Positions 34,701 through 43,205 of a DNA stretch of 64,000 nucleotides are shown piece by piece (the stretch's first letter is position 1; every line of letters begins with the position of its first letter). The position numbers and the translations under genes are program-made. This DNA comes from an uncultured Latescibacterota bacterium (GTDB taxonomy: Bacteria > Latescibacterota > UBA2968), in contig OY282377.1 in assembly GCA_958295785.1 (NCBI GenBank), positions 3,784,896-3,848,895 of the forward strand, in the 5' to 3' direction. The notes beneath the pieces are model-generated. The model saw only the letters and a program-made list of their open reading frames with translations, was not told the origin of the DNA and did not search any database.

Positions 34701-36118
34701 GGGAAGGGGAAGGGGGAGGGTCAGGGAGGCCTGGCACGGTCAAGTTGTGGGATGTGGCAACGAGACAAAACATCGCCACGCTTGAGGGACATTCGGGTTC
34801 GGTCGAATCAGTATCGTTTTCGCCCGATGGCAGCACCCTCGCTTCAGGGTCATGGGATGACACGATCAAACTGTGGGATGTGGCAACGAGACGGAACATC
34901 GCCACGCTTGAGGGACATTCGGGTTTGGTCCATTCAGTTTCGTTTTCGCCCGATGGCAGAACCCTCGCATCAGGGTCATGGAATGGCATAGTTCTGCTGT
35001 GGGATGTGGCAACGAGAAATGTGGCAACGAGACAGAATATCACCACATTTGAGGGACATTCGGGTTCGGTCCATTCAGTATCGTTTTCGCCCGATGGTAG
35101 CACCCTCGCTTCAGGGTCAGGGGATAACACGGTCAAGTTGTGGGATGTGGCAACGAGACGGAACATCGCCACGCTTGAGGGACATTCGGGTTCGGTCCAT
35201 TCAGTTTCGTTTTCGCCCGATGGCAGCACCCTCGCATCAGGGTCATGGGATAACACGGTCAAGTTGTGGGATGTGGCAACGAGACGGAACATCGCCACGC
35301 TTATAGGGCATTTGAGTGGAGTATCGTTTTCACCCGATGGCAGCACCCTCACTTCGGCGGTAGGTAGAACGATCAAGCTGTGGGATGTGGCAACGAGACA
35401 GAACATCGCCACGCTTGAAAGGCAGAGAGATTGGGTCGAATCAGTATCGTTTTCGCCCGATAGCAGAACCCTCGCTTCAGGGTCTCATGATGGCATGGTC
35501 AAATTGTGGGATGTGGCAACGAGACAGAACATCGCCACGCTTGAGGGACATTCGGGTTCGGTCGAATCAGTATCGTTTTCGCCCGATGGCAGCACCCTCG
35601 CTTCAGGGTCAGATGATCGCACGGTCAAGCTGTGGGATGTGGCAACGAGACAGAACATCGCCACGCTTGAGGTATATTCTTCGGTCGAATCAGTATCGTT
35701 TTCGCCCGATGGCAGAATCCTCGCTTCAGGGTCATGGGGTAACACGGTCAAGTTGTGGGATGTGGCAACGAGACAGAACATCGCCACGCTTACGGGGCAT
35801 TTGGATGGGGTCAAATCAGTATCGTTTTCGCCCGATGGTAGCACCCTCGCATCAGGGTCATGGAATGGCATAATTCTACTGTGGGATATGTCGCTGTATA
35901 TCACGCCGCTCCCCTCCTTACCACCCGCGGTACTGACGCCCGACTTCAATGGCGATGGCAGAGTTGATTTCGCCGACTTTCTGTTGTTCACCGCGCAATT
36001 CGGATTAAGTCAAGGCGCCCCGGGCTATGATGCGCGGTACGATCTGGATGGCGATGGCAAAATTGGCTTCGGCGATTTCCTGATATTCGGCAGTGCCTTT
36101 GATCGGGAAGGGTCATAA
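31739..36118 (+). CDS. Secreted zinc-protease / WD40-propeller / dockerin protein, 21 blades
   Basis: 1459 residues. Signal peptide 1-26. A metzincin-like domain has HELGHTFGLGHD (H210, E211, H214, H220) and a Met-turn M229 (IMSYG). Seven WD40 blades span about 377-672. A bacterial Ig-like (Big_1-type) domain follows, about 680-780 (GVGLAGFPVRFTVTAGDG). Fourteen more blades span about 788-1387. The C-terminal dockerin-like pair of calcium loops is DFNGDGRVDFADF and DLDGDGKIGFGDF. Blade counts of 7 and 14 fit one plus two propellers. Blades are near-identical in DNA (about 126-bp units). The product should be exported and may be anchored through cohesin-like partners; its target is unknown. 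Confidence 0.85.
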   Translation: MNRFAIPTKLTACIFALLCLASVGWASPQPSAEDNVHFCQVLDYEDMRARDSLYAARKQALNLNVGEPRTVRMIYFLPNDRPFRQEVVDSMKTTIRQVQTFFRDQMRANGYGGMTFRFETDAGRNPTVHRVDGQYSDSHYLDDTVGTVRDEVGQAFDLSANNVYLIVVDNSIDAIGFSDGTQAYGIATVGERNSGRAYVSGEFDFFLAAHELGHTFGLGHDWRNRRYIMSYGGAERSRLSACAAEFLAVHPYFNPDIPDEETPPPTLELISSLSYPPGSTSVPVQLKVHDPDGLHQVWLVVRGGLKMCQGLNGEQDAIVQFDYDGVIPSVEDFYGTGTSLSNPLVHNLYIRAVDTGGNVSSWMDGNFSLWNTENERNVIAKLEGHSSDVSSVSFSPDGSTLASASYDSTVKMWDVSTRQNIATLEGHTGWVESVSFSPNGSTLASGSWDGTVKLWDVATRQNIATLEGHGHWVNLVAFSPDGSTLASAAGRTIKLWDVSTRQNIATLTGSDRVFSVSFSPDGRTLASASYDHTVKLWDVATRQNIATLEGHTYWVNSVSFSPDGSTLASGSSDRTVKLWDVATRQNIATLEGHSAGVRLVSFSPDGSTLASGSWDNTIKLWDVATRRNIETLYRGETAITSLAFSPDGKILASGSRKTTNDNAQVVLWDMQAILQSQPQALVKISGDNQQGVSGEALTNPFVVEVQNKNGVGLAGFPVRFTVTAGDGKLSGRFSGESATTDANGRAQSTLTLGDLPGTNTVEASMADLKVAFNAVGVGMPPIGSDYQTWHLPAGAIARLGKGRIYEVAFSPDGSLLAVASSIGIWLYDAATSRELALLTGHGGRVFSVSFSPDGNTLASGANDNTIKLWDVATRQNIATLKGHSSGITSVSFSPDGSTLASGSWDDTIKLWDVATRRNIATLEGHSGLVESVSFSPDGSTLASGSYDGIVLLWDVATRQNIATPEGHSGSVHSVSFSPDGSTLASGSGEGEGGGSGRPGTVKLWDVATRQNIATLEGHSGSVESVSFSPDGSTLASGSWDDTIKLWDVATRRNIATLEGHSGLVHSVSFSPDGRTLASGSWNGIVLLWDVATRNVATRQNITTFEGHSGSVHSVSFSPDGSTLASGSGDNTVKLWDVATRRNIATLEGHSGSVHSVSFSPDGSTLASGSWDNTVKLWDVATRRNIATLIGHLSGVSFSPDGSTLTSAVGRTIKLWDVATRQNIATLERQRDWVESVSFSPDSRTLASGSHDGMVKLWDVATRQNIATLEGHSGSVESVSFSPDGSTLASGSDDRTVKLWDVATRQNIATLEVYSSVESVSFSPDGRILASGSWGNTVKLWDVATRQNIATLTGHLDGVKSVSFSPDGSTLASGSWNGIILLWDMSLYITPLPSLPPAVLTPDFNGDGRVDFADFLLFTAQFGLSQGAPGYDARYDLDGDGKIGFGDFLIFGSAFDREGS

Positions 36119-36290
36119 CCGCGCCACCGGACACGCGATAGCCTCTACGCCGCACGCGATAAAAAGCGGTTTGTTGACGCTCTTTTGGCGTTGAATATAT
36201 TGTTTTGAAGCACTCTGCGCTGGTGGTCAGAAAAAAATGACGACCGCCTCCTTACAGTACGCTGAGGCACGCTATCCAAAGGAGAAAGCC

Positions 36291-36428
36291 CTTGTTTAAT
36301 TCAGGCGATGTGCTGGTGCTCAACTTCCCCGGTGTGACGGGCGTCAAACGCCGGCCAGTAGCGGGTGCAGAGGTGCGGGGTAATCCGCGTCATCCTTTAA
36401 TCCGTTTAATCCGCGATTCAGACAAGTG
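36291..36428 (+). pseudogene. PemK/MazF toxin N-terminal stub, copy 2
   Basis: Same 5' piece as at 31620 (TTG start, FNSGDVLVLNFPGVTGVKRR), again joined at the same point to the TAATCCGCG leader repeat, and ending at TGA 36426-36428. The region 36119-36290 before it is the dockerin-gene trailer. The stub lies directly upstream of engB. Confidence 0.65.
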
Positions 36429-36439
36429 AGAGTTGATCT

Positions 36440-37027
36440 ATGAAATTCCGTTCTGCCGAATTTGCAATGAGCGTTGGTTTTGCGCGGCAATTGCCCCGCG
36501 ATGGGGGGGCTGAAATTGCATTTGCAGGGCGTTCCAATGTGGGCAAGTCGTCGCTGATCAACCGGTTGTTTAACCGCAAAAATCTGGCCAAGACCAGCAA
36601 CGCGCCCGGCAAGACGCGCACCCTGAATTTTTATTCGGTCAATCGCAGGTATTATTTTGTCGATTTGCCCGGCTATGGATACGCAAAGCGAAGCCGAAGC
36701 GAGCGACAGGCGTGGGGGAAGTTGATCGAAAGCTATGTGCGGGATCGCCCTTCGCTCAAGGGATTTGTGCAACTCCTCGACGCGAGGCACGATCCGAGCC
36801 GCGATGATTTGCAGATGATCGACTGGCTGATGAGTGGCGAGAAACCGTTTTTGGTGGTCGCCACCAAGACCGACAAGTTGTCGGGCAACAAACTCAGAAA
36901 CCGATTGGATCAAACCCGGCGCGTGCTCGCGTTATATGGAAATTTTGATCTGCTGCCGTTTTCCGCCACAACGGGTCGCGGTAAGGACGCGGTTTGGCGC
37001 TGGATTGGAGAGGTGTTAGATGCGTAA
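36440..37027 (+). CDS. engB: Ribosome-assembly GTPase EngB (YihA/YsxC)
   Basis: 195 residues. G1 GRSNVGKSS, G2 region KTSNAPGKTRTLNFY, G3 DLPGYGYA, G4 TKTD and G5 FSATTGRG are complete. Essential in many bacteria for 50S subunit assembly and division. The DNA upstream is recombined repeat, so its promoter must lie in or beyond the MazF stub. It overlaps the next gene by eight bases. Confidence 0.93.
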   Translation: MKFRSAEFAMSVGFARQLPRDGGAEIAFAGRSNVGKSSLINRLFNRKNLAKTSNAPGKTRTLNFYSVNRRYYFVDLPGYGYAKRSRSERQAWGKLIESYVRDRPSLKGFVQLLDARHDPSRDDLQMIDWLMSGEKPFLVVATKTDKLSGNKLRNRLDQTRRVLALYGNFDLLPFSATTGRGKDAVWRWIGEVLDA

Positions 37028-38120
37028 ATACCACGTTAAAAACGCCCGCGAGATTCCCACGCCGGCCTTGTTGATCTACAAGGCGGCGGTGGCGCGCAAT
37101 ATTCGGGCGATAGGCGAAATGATGGGCGGATATGCGCGGTTGCGCCCGCATATCAAGACGCACAAGATGTCGCAGATCGCGCGCATGGAACTCGATGCGG
37201 GGATCGATAAGTTTAAGTGTGCAACGCCCAAAGAGGCGGCGATGCTCGCGGCGATAGGCGCGACAGATGTGTTGATTTCCTATCACATGGTGGGGGCAAA
37301 TATCGACCGCGTGGTCGGTTTGAAGCGGCTGTATCCGGATGTCGATCTCAAAATCATCGCCGACGATGCCGACAATATCCGAGCACTATCCGATGCCTGT
37401 GCATCGGCCGAGGTGCGTTTGGGCGCGATGGTGGATGTCAACACCGGGATGAATCGCACGGGCGCGTTGCCCGGCGCGGCGTCATTGGCATTGGCGCGAC
37501 AGATCGCCCTATCGCCAAATTTGCATTTTGCGGGCTTGCATGCGTACGATGGGCACGTGGGCGGAAATGATCCGGATGTTCGCCAAAAAACAGCGGTTGA
37601 GGCCATAGAAAAGGCGGTTGAAACCCGTTGCCTGATCGAGCGGTCCGGCCTCGAGGTGGAGAAATTGGTCGCCTCTGGATCGCCGGGCTTTGTGCATACG
37701 CAAGCGGTGGGTGAGGTGGATGAGGTGTCGCCCGGGACGTGGATTTTTTGGGATACCGGCTACAGCGACCTGATGGAGACGCCCTTTCAGTGGGCCGCCT
37801 TGGTTTTGTCCAGCGTGATCAGCGCGACGCGGGCCGATCTGATCACATTGGACGCGGGCAGCAAGTCCATCGCCCCCGATACGCCAGAACCCCATTTTCG
37901 CGCCTTGGGCTTGCCAGACGAGATTGCGTTTGTGCGGCGCAATGAGGAACACCAGTTGTTGCAACTGCCCAAGGGCACGCCGCGCCCCCGTGTGGGCGAT
38001 CAGTTTTATTTGGTGCCGCGCCATGTGTGTACAACCGTGAATTTGTGGGACGAGGTGTGCGTGATCGATGACAACGGGGTGTTTGTCGAGACATGGGCTG
38101 TAGATGCGAGAGGGCATTGA
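37020..38120 (+). CDS. D-threonine aldolase / D-serine dehydratase-like protein
   Basis: 366 residues. Alanine-racemase-type barrel with the PLP lysine in LRPHIKTHKM, a conserved VDVNTGMNRTG strand, and the C-terminal metal site H-x-C in VPRHVCTTVNLWDE. Such PLP- and metal-dependent enzymes cleave D-threonine or dehydrate D-serine. It overlaps engB and nearly abuts serA, forming a three-gene operon. Confidence 0.87.
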   Translation: MRKYHVKNAREIPTPALLIYKAAVARNIRAIGEMMGGYARLRPHIKTHKMSQIARMELDAGIDKFKCATPKEAAMLAAIGATDVLISYHMVGANIDRVVGLKRLYPDVDLKIIADDADNIRALSDACASAEVRLGAMVDVNTGMNRTGALPGAASLALARQIALSPNLHFAGLHAYDGHVGGNDPDVRQKTAVEAIEKAVETRCLIERSGLEVEKLVASGSPGFVHTQAVGEVDEVSPGTWIFWDTGYSDLMETPFQWAALVLSSVISATRADLITLDAGSKSIAPDTPEPHFRALGLPDEIAFVRRNEEHQLLQLPKGTPRPRVGDQFYLVPRHVCTTVNLWDEVCVIDDNGVFVETWAVDARGH

Positions 38121-38122
38121 AA

Positions 38123-39703
38123 TTGGAAAGAGTTCTGATCGGTGATTCCCTAGCCGATGGCTGGCAGCGTGTTTTCGCTGCGTCAAATATAGCAGTCGAT
38201 GTGAACACGGGCTTGCCCGAAGGCGAATTGTGTCGCGTGATTGGCGATTATGTCGGGTTGATCGTGCGGAGTACAACGCGGGTGACGCAACGGGTGATCG
38301 ATGCGGGTGTGAATCTTCGCGCAATTGGTCGGGCGGGCGCGGGCGTGGATAATATCGACATGGAGGCAGCCACGCAACGGGGTATTGTGGTGATGAATGC
38401 GCCGGGCGGCAATACGATTTCCGCCGCCGAATATGCGATGGCGATGCTGATGGCGCTGTCGCGCAATATTCCCCAGGCGACCGCGGCTACCAAAGCGGGT
38501 GAATGGGCGCGCGGCAAATACACGGGCTTCGAATTATACGGCAAGGTTTTGGGCATTGTGGGCGTGGGGCGCGTGGGTCAACAGGTGGCGCGGCGCGCCC
38601 ATGCGTTTGGGATGAAGTTGTTGGGCGCAGATCCCTTTTTGTCGGACAACCTGGCGCATCAGTTGCACATCCAGCAGGCTTCAAACGATGAAATTTTTGC
38701 CAAAGCAGATTATATTACCCTGCACGCGGCATTGACCGATCAAACCCACCATTTCATTTCCGCGTCCTCGCTTGCAAAGTGCAAAGATGGGGTGCGCCTT
38801 ATCAACTGCGCCCGAGGCGAACTCGTGGATGAGCAAGCCCTCGCCGATGCGATAGAGACGGGCAAGGTCGCAGGCGCGGCGCTGGACGTGTTTGGCGAAG
38901 AACCCCCTGCGGCGGATCATCCGTTGCTCAAAAGGCCCGAGGTGATCGCCACGCCGCATCTGGGGGCTTCGACATTTGAGGCGCAGGAGAAGGTGGCGCG
39001 ACAAATTGCCGTGGATTTGCGCGATGCCCTGCAAGGCAAACCCGTTCAAAGCGGCATCAATTTGCCCCCGATAGATCCGGAATATTTCGATGCGATCAGC
39101 CCGTATTTGTCGCTGGCCGAAAAGGTGGGGGCCCTGCACGCGCAACTGATGGGCGGGCACTTGCACAAGGTTGTGAACCGATACCAGGGCGTGATTCGGG
39201 AATACGCAACTGCGCCGCTTTCGGCTGCGGTTTTGAAAGGCATTTTTGGGCACCAGTCCGAGGAACCCGTGACGCTGGTCAACGCGCCGCTGTGGGCCAA
39301 GTCCCGCGGCATTTTGGTTGAAGAGTCCAAGAGCAGCCACGAAGATTACAACAATTTGATCAGCATAGAGGTCGAGACCTCAGAAGAGCGGACGTCAATT
39401 TCAGCGACGGTTTTTGGGCGGCGCGATTTGCGCTTGGTTCGCATCGACGATATCGAGGTGAAGGCCAAACTCGAGGGCAATATGATCTTTTTGGGCAATC
39501 GGGATGTACCCGGCGTGGTGGGGCACATGGGCAATTTGTTTGCCGCAAATGGGATCAATATCGCCGATATGGCGCTGGGGCGCAGAAGCCCGGGCGGCGA
39601 GGCGATCATGGTGTTTAATATCGACGCGCCAGTGTCCGATGCGGTGCTGACCGATATCGTGTCCCAAGAATTTGTGAACTGGGTGAAGCAGGTGGTGCTG
39701 TGA
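38123..39703 (+). CDS. serA: D-3-phosphoglycerate dehydrogenase
   Basis: 526 residues from TTG 38123 (GAGAGGG eight bases upstream; TTG 38117 is an alternative). NAD loop GIVGVGRVGQQVARRA; catalytic residues in NCARGELVDE (R), FGEEPPAADHP (E) and ATPHLGAST (H). Then the intermediate domain and a C-terminal ACT domain (DVPGVVGHMGNLFAANGINI) for serine feedback, i.e. the long SerA type. First step of serine synthesis, which fits the neighbouring PLP enzyme acting on amino acids. Confidence 0.94.
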   Translation: MERVLIGDSLADGWQRVFAASNIAVDVNTGLPEGELCRVIGDYVGLIVRSTTRVTQRVIDAGVNLRAIGRAGAGVDNIDMEAATQRGIVVMNAPGGNTISAAEYAMAMLMALSRNIPQATAATKAGEWARGKYTGFELYGKVLGIVGVGRVGQQVARRAHAFGMKLLGADPFLSDNLAHQLHIQQASNDEIFAKADYITLHAALTDQTHHFISASSLAKCKDGVRLINCARGELVDEQALADAIETGKVAGAALDVFGEEPPAADHPLLKRPEVIATPHLGASTFEAQEKVARQIAVDLRDALQGKPVQSGINLPPIDPEYFDAISPYLSLAEKVGALHAQLMGGHLHKVVNRYQGVIREYATAPLSAAVLKGIFGHQSEEPVTLVNAPLWAKSRGILVEESKSSHEDYNNLISIEVETSEERTSISATVFGRRDLRLVRIDDIEVKAKLEGNMIFLGNRDVPGVVGHMGNLFAANGINIADMALGRRSPGGEAIMVFNIDAPVSDAVLTDIVSQEFVNWVKQVVL

Positions 39704-39884
39704 GCGATCCACCGGTCAATCTCTACACCTTCAATACTTCGGACAGTTTTGGAGCGATCAAATGGTTAAATTGAGGGACACAAAATAGGCGGCATTTGAT
39801 TTCCCCCTTTGTGATTTCCGTGCCTTTTGTGGCGATCATCAAAAAATGTCCGTGCAACTTGAGACCAAAAAAGGATGTCGAAAT

Positions 39885-41165
39885 ATGCCTGTTTCAGCAA
39901 TTGTAGGCGCGAATTGGGGCGACGAGGGCAAAGGCAAGATGACGGATGTCCTCGCCCGGCACTCGGACTTTGTCATTCGCTATCAGGGCGGCAACAACGC
40001 CGGCCATACCATCATCAACGATTACGGAAAATTTGCCCTTCACCTCTTGCCATCGGGCGTGTTTTACCCGCATACGACCAATATTCTCGGCCCGGGCGTC
40101 GCGTTGAATATCCCCTCATTTTTGGGCGAATTGGACGATCTCATCGCCCGCGGCGTGCCAAAGCCATCTCTTTATATCTCCGAGCGCGCACAGGTGGTGC
40201 TGCCCTATCACCTGCTCTTGGATGAGTACGAGGAAGAGCGGTTGGGGGATCGCAAATACGGCTCGACCAAATCGGGCATCGCGCCGTTTTATTCGGATAA
40301 GTATTTGAAAATTGGGGTTCAGGTGGCCGACCTGTTCCACGAGGGCCGCTTGCGCGACCGCATTGAACGTGCGCTGACCGTGAAAAATTTGCTTTTCGAG
40401 CATTTGTATCAAAAGCCGGTCATGTCTTTGGAACAGATCGCGCCGGCTTTGATGGAGGCGGGGGACCAAATAGCGCAGTATGTTTGCGACACGTCATCGT
40501 TGCTGCACAATGCCCTGAAAGAAGAAAAGAAAATTCTCGTCGAGGGACAACTGGGGGCCTTGCGCGATCCCGACCACGGCATTTATCCCTATCCCACATC
40601 TTCTTCCACGCTGGCCGGTTTTGCATCTATCGGCGCAGGCATTCCGCCCCATTCAATTACGCAGGTCGTCGCCGTTGCAAAAGCGTATTCCTCATGCGTG
40701 GGGGCCGGGCCTTTTGTTTCCGAGATTTTTGACCGAGAAGCCGAGGAACTCCGCGAGAGAGGCGGCGATGCCGGGGAATACGGCGCGACAACGGGCCGTC
40801 CCCGCAGGATGGGTTGGTTTGATGCCGTTGCAACGCGCTATGGGTGCCGCATGCAAGGGGCGACAGCGGTCGCGTTGACCCTGCTCGATGTGTTGGGGTA
40901 TCTCGACGAAATTCCAGTCTGCACGGCTTACGAGATCGATGGCGAAAAAACCCATAAGTTTCCGGTTCCCGCGCTTTTGGACCGCGCGACGCCCGTTTTG
41001 GAAAAATTGCCGGGTTGGCGACGAGATATTTCATCGATTCGGCGGTTCTCGGACTTGCCAGCGAATGCACAAAATTACGTCAAACATATCGAAGACTGGC
41101 TCGAAGTGCCCGTGAAATGGGTCTCCGTCGGGCCGAGACGAGAAGATATTATCGAGTTGCCGTGA
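39885..41165 (+). CDS. purA: Adenylosuccinate synthetase, divergent
   Basis: 426 residues from ATG 39885; ATG 39846 is in frame but lacks family similarity. GTP loop GANWGDEGKGK, then GGNNAGHT and KYGSTKSGIAPFYSDK are typical. The middle motif, usually EGAQG...DxDHG, is EGQLGALRDPDHG here, and the TSS region reads PTSSSTLAGFASIGAGIPP, so the protein is an outlying PurA. It joins IMP and aspartate in AMP synthesis. A terminator follows. Confidence 0.9.
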   Translation: MPVSAIVGANWGDEGKGKMTDVLARHSDFVIRYQGGNNAGHTIINDYGKFALHLLPSGVFYPHTTNILGPGVALNIPSFLGELDDLIARGVPKPSLYISERAQVVLPYHLLLDEYEEERLGDRKYGSTKSGIAPFYSDKYLKIGVQVADLFHEGRLRDRIERALTVKNLLFEHLYQKPVMSLEQIAPALMEAGDQIAQYVCDTSSLLHNALKEEKKILVEGQLGALRDPDHGIYPYPTSSSTLAGFASIGAGIPPHSITQVVAVAKAYSSCVGAGPFVSEIFDREAEELRERGGDAGEYGATTGRPRRMGWFDAVATRYGCRMQGATAVALTLLDVLGYLDEIPVCTAYEIDGEKTHKFPVPALLDRATPVLEKLPGWRRDISSIRRFSDLPANAQNYVKHIEDWLEVPVKWVSVGPRREDIIELP

Positions 41166-41193
41166 TCACCGGCTATAAGCTCATGCCACGCAA

Positions 41194-41228
41194 AAACCCC
41201 AGACGAAAATCGCCTGGGGTTTGGTTTT
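41194..41228 (+). terminator. Rho-independent terminator after purA
   Basis: Stem AAACCCCAG (41194-41202) with CTGGGGTTT (41214-41222), followed by GGTTTT. It lies 28 bases after the stop. Confidence 0.82.
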
Positions 41229-41263
41229 AAGCACAGCATCAATAAAATGCAAAGGAGTCCACC

Positions 41264-42028
41264 ATGCCCCTCGCTGCATGTATATGGGCACTGACCTGCC
41301 CTGAAGAAATCGCCTTGACGCAAATTGCCGATGCGGGATTTACCCACATTGACATTCGCCCGAGTGGGTTGCAAACGCCCGATCTGCAACAACGTGCCAA
41401 AGACCTCGGCCTCGCCATTTCGTGCATGGCCGCCTCTGCCGAGATGCCCGCAGGCGCGTCTCTTGCCGGAGATGACCCACAACCCGCCCGCGATCACGTC
41501 TGTCGCGCATTTGAACACGCCGCTTTGCTCGGTGCCACCACCGCGTATCTCGTGCCCAAGGGCGATGATCCCGACCGCTTTGCCGAATCCCTGATCCCGC
41601 TCGCGGACAGCGCGCAAAATGCGGGTCTCAAACTCGCCATCGAACACTTTCCCGGCACCTTTTTGCCCACCGTGCCGCTCGCGCTCGAATATCTCGAGAA
41701 AATCGGTCACCCCAACCTGTACCTGCTTTTTGACATCGGCCACGCGCAAATGGCAAATGAAAATCCCGCCGATATGATCGCCCTCGCAGGCGGCCGCCTC
41801 GCTTATGTCCATCTCGACGACAACGATGGCGAAAGCGATTTGCACCTAGGCCTCTGCGATGGCGTGCTGACCCCAGATGCGCTGCGATCCACCTTTGCCG
41901 CGCTCCAATCAATTCACTATACCGGCAACATGAGCCTCGAACTCAAATCGGACATTCCCAATCCCCTCGCCGCGCTCAAAAAGAGCCGTCGCATTGTGCT
42001 TGAAAATTTGGGGAGAGGTAAGGGGTAA
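41264..42028 (+). CDS. Sugar phosphate isomerase/epimerase-like TIM barrel
   Basis: 254 residues of the AP-endonuclease-2-like barrel family. Metal ligands are visible as E in LAIEHFPG, D and H in LLFDIGHAQ, H in YVHLDDNDGESDLH and E in SLELKSD. Members isomerise or epimerise keto-sugars or cleave inositol derivatives; the substrate is unknown. It follows a terminator, so it probably has its own promoter, with AAAGGAG before ATG 41264. Confidence 0.84.
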   Translation: MPLAACIWALTCPEEIALTQIADAGFTHIDIRPSGLQTPDLQQRAKDLGLAISCMAASAEMPAGASLAGDDPQPARDHVCRAFEHAALLGATTAYLVPKGDDPDRFAESLIPLADSAQNAGLKLAIEHFPGTFLPTVPLALEYLEKIGHPNLYLLFDIGHAQMANENPADMIALAGGRLAYVHLDDNDGESDLHLGLCDGVLTPDALRSTFAALQSIHYTGNMSLELKSDIPNPLAALKKSRRIVLENLGRGKG

Positions 42029-42237
42029 GATGCTATCGGCAATCCGTTTTCAGCCCCACCGCTGACCGTTGCTTCGGACAGGCACAGGGGCCTGTCCCTA
42101 CGGCTGATGGGGCAGGGACTGATCGCTAACTGCTGATGGCTGACCGCTGACCGCTAAGATACAAGTTGAAGTTTATCGAATCAGACATCGTCGGGCCGCC
42201 TATCGTCAATAACAAATGAAAGCGATCTCAATAACTC

Positions 42238-43128
42238 ATGGCACGAGAATATCTCAATCCCGAAGTCGCCTCCCGGCTCTCGCGTCTCGACCTGATTGCG
42301 CGCATGGTCGTGGAAGGGTTTATCACCGGGTTGCACCAAAGCCCCTATCACGGGTTCTCGGTCGAATTTTCCGAATACCGCCAATACATGCCGGGCGACG
42401 CGCTGCGCGATTTGGACTGGAAGGTGTTTGGCAAAACCGACCGGCTCTACGTCAAACAATACGAAGAAGAAACCAATCTCAAATCTCATCTCCTCATCGA
42501 CGCCAGTGCCTCAATGGCTTATGGCTCGGGTCCGATCACCAAGTTTCAATACGCATCTTATGTCGCGGCGGCCCTTTCCCATCTCATGTTGCGCCAGCGC
42601 GATGCTGTTGGGCTGATCGCTTTTGACGATCAAATTCGCACGTATTTGCCGCCCCGATCTGTCACCAGTCATTTGCACGCCCTGCTGATCGCGCTTCAAA
42701 ATACCCGTCCCGAAGGGGGCGATACCGATCTCGCTGCTGCCTTTCACGATCTGGCCGAACGCATTGTTCGGCGCGGACTCATCGTGGTCATCTCCGATTT
42801 TTTCGACGATCCAGACCGCTTGCTCAATGGCCTCAAACACTTTCGCCATCGCAACCACGAAGTGATCGTTTTCCATGTGATGGACCCTCGGGAACGCGAC
42901 CTCGACTTCAATCGGGAAACGCGCTTTGTCGATCTCGAATCCGGCGTGCAAATCGCCACTGAGCCATGGCATATCGCGCCTGCGTATCGGGATCACATGG
43001 AAGCCCTCATCGCCCGGTTTCGCCGCGAATGCCGCGAGGCCCTCATCGACTACGTGCTCCTCGAAACCTCAGAACCCTTTGACACCGCGCTTTTCAATTA
43101 TCTCGCCAAACGCAAAAAATTGATGTAG
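42238..43128 (+). CDS. DUF58 / VWA-like protein
   Basis: 296 residues. The DUF58 hallmark EYRQYMPGDALRDLDWK is near residue 45, followed by a VWA-like fold with a metal-site DASASM and ISDFFDD. DUF58 proteins usually pair with MoxR-type AAA+ ATPases as substrate-side partners. The MoxR-like gene in this window is 40 kb away, so a link is only possible. A repeat-filled gap of 209 bases lies upstream. Confidence 0.86.
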   Translation: MAREYLNPEVASRLSRLDLIARMVVEGFITGLHQSPYHGFSVEFSEYRQYMPGDALRDLDWKVFGKTDRLYVKQYEEETNLKSHLLIDASASMAYGSGPITKFQYASYVAAALSHLMLRQRDAVGLIAFDDQIRTYLPPRSVTSHLHALLIALQNTRPEGGDTDLAAAFHDLAERIVRRGLIVVISDFFDDPDRLLNGLKHFRHRNHEVIVFHVMDPRERDLDFNRETRFVDLESGVQIATEPWHIAPAYRDHMEALIARFRRECREALIDYVLLETSEPFDTALFNYLAKRKKLM

Positions 43129-43156
43129 CGCGGCGCGCCTGTCGCCAAAACGCAAA

Positions 43157-43183
43157 GCCGATCCCAGTTATCTATGGATCGGC
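43157..43183. terminator. Possible bidirectional hairpin between convergent genes
   Basis: GCCGATCC (43157-43164) and GGATCGGC (43176-43183) with an 11-base loop, between the DUF58 and Rieske stops. It has no T-run, so termination is uncertain. Confidence 0.4.
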
Positions 43184-43205
43184 GAGGAAGCGAGACCTTC
43201 CGATT

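Noticed and set aside
34573-35412. Long minus-strand open frames opposite the WD40 genes
   Set aside because: They arise because the repeated blade codons leave the antisense frame open; there is no ribosome site or family similarity.
32870-35890. Regular near-identical direct repeats that look like a repeat array
   Set aside because: The period is about 126 bases, there are no unique spacers, and every unit is a WD40 blade in one long frame; it is not a CRISPR array.
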